A stretch of DNA of 64,000 bases from NCBI GenBank assembly GCA_022649305.1, contig JALCNW010000015.1, positions 1 through 64,000 on the forward strand, read 5' to 3'. This document shows positions 61,054 to 64,000 of the stretch, one piece after another; the stretch's first letter is position 1; every line of letters begins with the position of its first letter. The translations under genes and the position numbers were made by a program. The DNA comes from Enterobacter sp. GTDB lineage: Bacteria; Pseudomonadota; Gammaproteobacteria; Enterobacterales; Enterobacteriaceae. The notes under the pieces were generated by a model. That model had not been told where the DNA came from, did not search any database, and saw only the letters and a program-made list of their open reading frames with translations.

Positions 61054-61878
61054 ATGAGTGACACTCTTGATTCAGTAAAAGGCCCCTGCATTGCCGAATT
61101 TCTGGGTACCGGATTATTTATATTTTTCGGTACTAGCGTGTTATGCGCCGCAAAACTGGCAGGTGCCAGTTTCGGTCTGTGGGAAATTTGTCTGGTATGG
61201 GGGCTAGGTATCGCCCTCGCGGTATATCTGACATCCGGTATTTCAGGTGCCCATCTCAACCCGGCGGTGACGATTTCGTTATGGATGTTCGCCTCTTTTA
61301 GTGCCAAAAAAGTGCTGCCGTACATTCTGGCGCAGATGGCCGGTGCGTTTTGTGGGGCGGCACTCACCTACATGCTGTATCACAATCTTTTTGCCGAGTA
61401 CGAACTGGCCCATCAGATGGTACGTGGAAGCGAGGATAGCCTGTACCTTGCCAGTATTTTCTCCACCTACCCGGCATCATCCATCAGCGTAGGGTTGGCC
61501 GCACTCGTGGAAATCGTCATTACCTCGATTCTGATGGGGCTGATTATGGCGCTGACGGATGATGGTAACGGCGTACCGAAAGGGCCGCTGGCACCGCTTT
61601 TAATTGGGATTCTGGTGGCGGTGATTGGCGCATCTACAGCACCGCTAACCGGGTTCGCAATGAATCCCGCGCGTGACTTCGGACCGAAACTCTTCACGTT
61701 CTTTGCTGGGTGGGGGAAAATTTCCATGACCGGCGCCAGAGATATCCCCTACTTTATCGTGCCGCTCATTGCGCCGATTATCGGCGGGCTTCTGGGTGCA
61801 GGGATTTACCGCTATTGCATCGTTCGCAACCTGCCTGCGGTGAAAGCCGCCAACGCAACGAAGACACCTTCTATCTGA
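61054..61878 (+). CDS. Aquaglyceroporin (GlpF/PduF-type) diol facilitator
   Basis: This 274-residue MIP-family channel has six TM helices and two NPA half-helices. The first is HLNPAVTISLW (about 67-77); the second is FAMNPARDFGPK (about 199-210), where the Asp after NPAR marks the glycerol-facilitator branch rather than water-only aquaporins. In pdu operons PduF has this role of letting 1,2-propanediol in. AGGAAA precedes the start. It is followed by a terminator and closes the plus-strand operon. Confidence 0.92.
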   Translation: MSDTLDSVKGPCIAEFLGTGLFIFFGTSVLCAAKLAGASFGLWEICLVWGLGIALAVYLTSGISGAHLNPAVTISLWMFASFSAKKVLPYILAQMAGAFCGAALTYMLYHNLFAEYELAHQMVRGSEDSLYLASIFSTYPASSISVGLAALVEIVITSILMGLIMALTDDGNGVPKGPLAPLLIGILVAVIGASTAPLTGFAMNPARDFGPKLFTFFAGWGKISMTGARDIPYFIVPLIAPIIGGLLGAGIYRYCIVRNLPAVKAANATKTPSI

Positions 61879-61898
61879 CGCATTGCCACTAATACAGT

Positions 61899-61931
61899 CC
61901 GTCTCACCGTAATCGGGAGGCGGATTTTTTT
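61899..61931 (+). terminator. Terminator of the main BMC operon
   Basis: The seven-pair stem CCGTCTC/GAGGCGG (one G-U pair), 61899-61905 with 61917-61923, is followed by ATTTTTTT. It lies 20 bases after the channel gene. Confidence 0.82.
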
Positions 61932-61946
61932 GCAGGTAGCAACGTC

Positions 61947-61968
61947 AAAAAGCCACCCGAAGGTGGCT
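61947..61968 (-). terminator. Terminator of the minus-strand BMC-H/SAM synthetase operon
   Basis: The stem AGCCACC/GGTGGCT with a four-base loop, read on the minus strand, is followed by TTTT. It lies 19 bases past the stop of the shell-protein gene. Confidence 0.8.
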
Positions 61969-61986
61969 CCTGTTTGCCTCGAAAAA

Positions 61987-62433
61987 CTATCTACGCGAAT
62001 TTTTGCCCCGCACCCGTAACGGTTTTTCCTCTTCCTGTATGTCATCTTCAACCGTAACGACAGGGATGGTCATCGCTTCAGGCTCCGGCTCCACGGCTAA
62101 TGGTGCGACCTCGGTCTGAGGGGAAGTCTGTTGCGAAGGCGGTACGCCATAGGTTTCCCGGGAGGCAATCAGGTTATCAATACCGGTCGCCGTACGCGCT
62201 ATTACCTTCCAGGCATAGACGTTTCCGATCCGGCCGGCGGCGGCTACACCTGCCGCCACTGCGGCGTTCATAGCCCCCACTTCTCCCGCTAACTTTACGG
62301 TCACCAGCCCCCCGCCCTTGGTCAATTCATAGCCGACCAACTCGACGTTCGCGGATTTCATGGCTGCATCTGCGGCCTCGATTGCCACCGCTAAGCCAAC
62401 GGTTTCTATTAAGCCTAAACTTTGCCCGGACAT
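61987..62433 (-). CDS. BMC-H shell protein with C-terminal acidic extension and basic tail
   Basis: This 148-residue protein has a normal BMC-H domain (about 1-92; GLIETVGLAVAIEAADAAMKSANVELVGYE) followed by about 55 extra residues. The extension has a Pro/Gln/Thr linker, an acidic stretch (TVEDDIQEEE) and a basic end RVRGKNSRR. EutK and PduK also have C-terminal additions, but this one is not an obvious HTH or Fe-S domain. It is encoded 22 bases after the SAM synthetase paralogue gene on the same strand. The tail might recruit a partner to the shell or bind nucleic acid; both are guesses. AGGAGA precedes the ATG. Confidence 0.88.
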   Translation of the reverse strand: MSGQSLGLIETVGLAVAIEAADAAMKSANVELVGYELTKGGGLVTVKLAGEVGAMNAAVAAGVAAAGRIGNVYAWKVIARTATGIDNLIASRETYGVPPSQQTSPQTEVAPLAVEPEPEAMTIPVVTVEDDIQEEEKPLRVRGKNSRR

Positions 62434-62455
62434 AACTTTCTCCTGTTATTTCAAT

Positions 62456-63634
62456 TCAGTGAGTCTCCACAGGAATACGTACCGCAAAGGCTGCTGCATC
62501 ACGCAGCAGCGCGGCCTTGTCGGTGAGTTCCCATGGAAATATTTCCCGACCAAAGTGGCCGTAACATGCCGTCTGGCGATAGCGAGGTGCAAGTAGATCG
62601 AGCTGCCTGATAATTCCATAAACACTGAGGTCAAAATGGTCTTCAACCAGCTGTGTCAGCACTGTTGACGCCAGACGCGCCGTGCCAAACGTCTCAATAC
62701 GCAGCGACACCGGGCGCGAAAGCCCAATAGCCCAGGCCAGCTGAACTTCGCAACGCGTTGCCAGCCCTGCCGCAACAATATTCTTCGCCACGTAACGTGC
62801 CGCGTAAGCTGCCGAGCGATCGACTTTTGAAGGATCTTTACCCGAAAAAGCACCACCGCCATGGCACGCCGCGCCGCCGTAGGTATCCACGATGATCTTC
62901 CGCCCGGTTAAACCGCAATCTGCCGCCGGGCCACCGTGAACAAATTCACCGGCGGGGTTAATCAATAACCGAGTGTCTGGCGTCAGCCAACGCGAGGGGA
63001 TCACTGGCTTGACTATCTCCTCAATCACCGCCTCCCGCAGTGTGATGAGCGAGATATCCGCACGGTGCTGGGTGGAAATCACAATGGTATCGGCATTAAT
63101 GATTTGGCCACCGCGATAACGCAACGTCACCTGACTTTTGGCATCAGGCAGTAAGCCGTCAAGCTTGCGGGTTTTACGCAGCATCGCGTGGCGCTCCATT
63201 AATCGATGCGCGTACAGTAAAGCAGCGGGCATGAGCTGGGGGGTTTCATTGCAGGCATATCCGAAGGTAATGCCCTGATCGCCCGCGCCAAGCGTGCTCG
63301 GATCGCTGGCGCGTATTCCCTTCGCAATATCGACAGACTGCCTGCCCAACATATTGATAACGGCGCAGGTTGCACCGTCAAAACCCTTTGAGGAGTGGTC
63401 GTAACCGATAGATTTAACCGTGGCCCGTACAATTGACTCGATATCGACATTTGCAATGGAGGTTATTTCTCCGGCCAGTATGACCGCACCGGTTTTAATC
63501 AGACATTCGCAGGCGACTTTTGCCCAGGGATCTTTCAGCAGATAAGCATCGAGAATGGCATCCGATATTTGGTCTGCCATTTTGTCCGGGTGCCCTTCAG
63601 CAACCGATTCAGAGGTAAAAAGATAATCATCCAC
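62456..63634 (-). CDS. SAM synthetase (MetK) paralogue of the BMC locus
   Basis: This 392-residue methionine adenosyltransferase makes SAM from methionine and ATP. Motifs are intact: SEGHPDK-like [12 protein letters not shown] (start), GAGDQG (about 118), the [12 protein letters not shown] stretch and [19 protein letters not shown] (about 256-274). It has diverged from housekeeping MetK in many other positions and ends with a short extra tail. The start is GTG at 63634, aligned with the MetK N-terminus. SAM synthetase genes are reported in glycyl-radical propanediol (GRM3) loci, where they are thought to feed the activase. It is divergent from an AraC-type regulator gene further right only if that regulator starts beyond the window; both read on the minus strand here. 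Confidence 0.92.
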   Translation of the reverse strand: MDDYLFTSESVAEGHPDKMADQISDAILDAYLLKDPWAKVACECLIKTGAVILAGEITSIANVDIESIVRATVKSIGYDHSSKGFDGATCAVINMLGRQSVDIAKGIRASDPSTLGAGDQGITFGYACNETPQLMPAALLYAHRLMERHAMLRKTRKLDGLLPDAKSQVTLRYRGGQIINADTIVISTQHRADISLITLREAVIEEIVKPVIPSRWLTPDTRLLINPAGEFVHGGPAADCGLTGRKIIVDTYGGAACHGGGAFSGKDPSKVDRSAAYAARYVAKNIVAAGLATRCEVQLAWAIGLSRPVSLRIETFGTARLASTVLTQLVEDHFDLSVYGIIRQLDLLAPRYRQTACYGHFGREIFPWELTDKAALLRDAAAFAVRIPVETH

Positions 63635-63644
63635 GGCAGGGCCA

Positions 63645-63678
63645 CTTAGTGATGGGAGTCTTTTATCTTAGTGGGAGT
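63645..63678. promoter_or_regulatory. Direct repeats upstream of the SAM synthetase paralogue
   Basis: CTTAGTGATGGGAGTC (63645-63660) and CTTAGTGGGAGTC (63667-63678, plus one base) start 22 bases apart, about two helical turns. Two same-face direct repeats are how many AraC-family activators bind, and a gene for one lies 90 bases away. They end only 11 bases from the start codon, so they may instead act as a repression site. Confidence 0.5.
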
Positions 63679-63766
63679 CGCTATTTGGAGCAGTACACTA
63701 TATTGCTGAGAACGCGGACTTTTTTGCGCTCGCGTTGGGCGTAAGCGCAAAAAATCCCCTGCGGCA

Positions 63767-64000
63767 TTAACAGATATCGGGTGAGATTGTCTTGCGGAAA
63801 TCCGAAGGGGCAATCCCCGTTTCTTTTTTGAAGATCCGGCAGAAATAGTTCGCATCCTGCCAGGATAGCTCCAGTGCAATCGTGTTGACTTTTAAGTCAC
63901 TGAACTGTAACAGTGATTTTGCCATACTGATTTTTCGACCGGTAATATAGCTAGAAAAGCCAATGCCCGTACTTTTCTTGAAGGCACGGCTCAAATAGCA
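63767..64000 (-). CDS. AraC-family regulator, C-terminal part (PocR-like)
   Basis: The C-terminal 77 residues are seen; the gene continues past the right edge. They form the AraC double HTH: YLSRAFKKSTGIGFSSYITG, then SDLKVNTIALELSWQDANYFCRIFKKETGIAPSDFRK. The second helix reads ELSWQDANYF where most relatives have VGF-DANYF. PocR-type AraC regulators activate pdu operons in response to 1,2-propanediol, and this is the expected regulator of the BMC locus. The sensor domain lies outside the window and cannot be judged. Confidence 0.9.
   Translation of the reverse strand, partial: CYLSRAFKKSTGIGFSSYITGRKISMAKSLLQFSDLKVNTIALELSWQDANYFCRIFKKETGIAPSDFRKTISPDIC

Overview
The window is chromosomal DNA from a member of the Enterobacteriaceae. 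It keeps the E. coli gene set ybdJ, ybdF, nfsB, ybdG and pheP in order and relative orientation, and it carries a romA-ramA/ramR locus of the Enterobacter/Klebsiella kind. Genus cannot be fixed from the sequence; an Enterobacter, Lelliottia, Leclercia, Kluyvera or Citrobacter relative would all fit. No tRNA, rRNA, insertion sequence, integrase or CRISPR array was seen.

Layout. 1-5.6 kb: the 5' part of a P-type cation ATPase, a 36-residue membrane microprotein, ybdJ, a secreted enterochelin-esterase-like protein, and a divergent FoxA-type siderophore receptor with a Fur box between the last two. 5.7-9.2 kb: ramA, romA, the RamR operator, ramR, ybdF and nfsB. 9.2-14.7 kb: an orphan protein, a DUF2157 membrane protein, a divergent HTH regulator/14-TM drug exporter pair, and ybdG. 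14.7-19.3 kb: a catabolic operon (MFS permease, sugar isomerase, Gfo/Idh/MocA dehydrogenase, LacI regulator) with twin operators. 19.4-35.9 kb: an AT-rich accessory island with two adhesin cassettes. Each has a LuxR-type regulator and a winged-helix regulator beside a very large adhesin (a 2331-residue autotransporter and a 1078-residue inverse autotransporter). The second cassette ends in a membrane-anchored winged-helix protein overlapping a small membrane partner, then a PACE transporter. 36-41 kb: pheP, then a YncE-like lipoprotein gene followed by a TonB-receptor gene, behind a Fur box. 41.1-49 kb: a second membrane winged-helix/partner pair, a soluble winged-helix regulator, a chemoreceptor, an EAL phosphodiesterase, a FhuE-like receptor with Fur box, and a DUF1471 protein. 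49.3-64 kb: a glycyl-radical bacterial microcompartment (BMC) locus.

How the genes work together. The BMC locus encodes a glycyl-radical diol dehydratase, its radical-SAM activase, a CoA-acylating aldehyde dehydrogenase, a PduL-type phosphotransacylase, an acetate/propionate kinase, an iron alcohol dehydrogenase, five shell proteins, a GlpF-type channel, a dedicated SAM synthetase paralogue and an AraC-type regulator. This is a complete anaerobic 1,2-propanediol (GRM3-like) pathway. At the dehydratase's active-site positions I find the residues I recall for B12-independent glycerol dehydratase, not those of choline lyase.

The strongest candidate for an undescribed system is the pair of paralogous ToxRS-like modules at 34.1-35.4 and 41.1-42.4 kb. 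Each is a membrane winged-helix protein with four periplasmic cysteines whose gene overlaps that of a one-TM partner with two extracytoplasmic cysteines, the last always three residues from the C-terminus. They suggest thiol-sensing control of the neighbouring adhesins.
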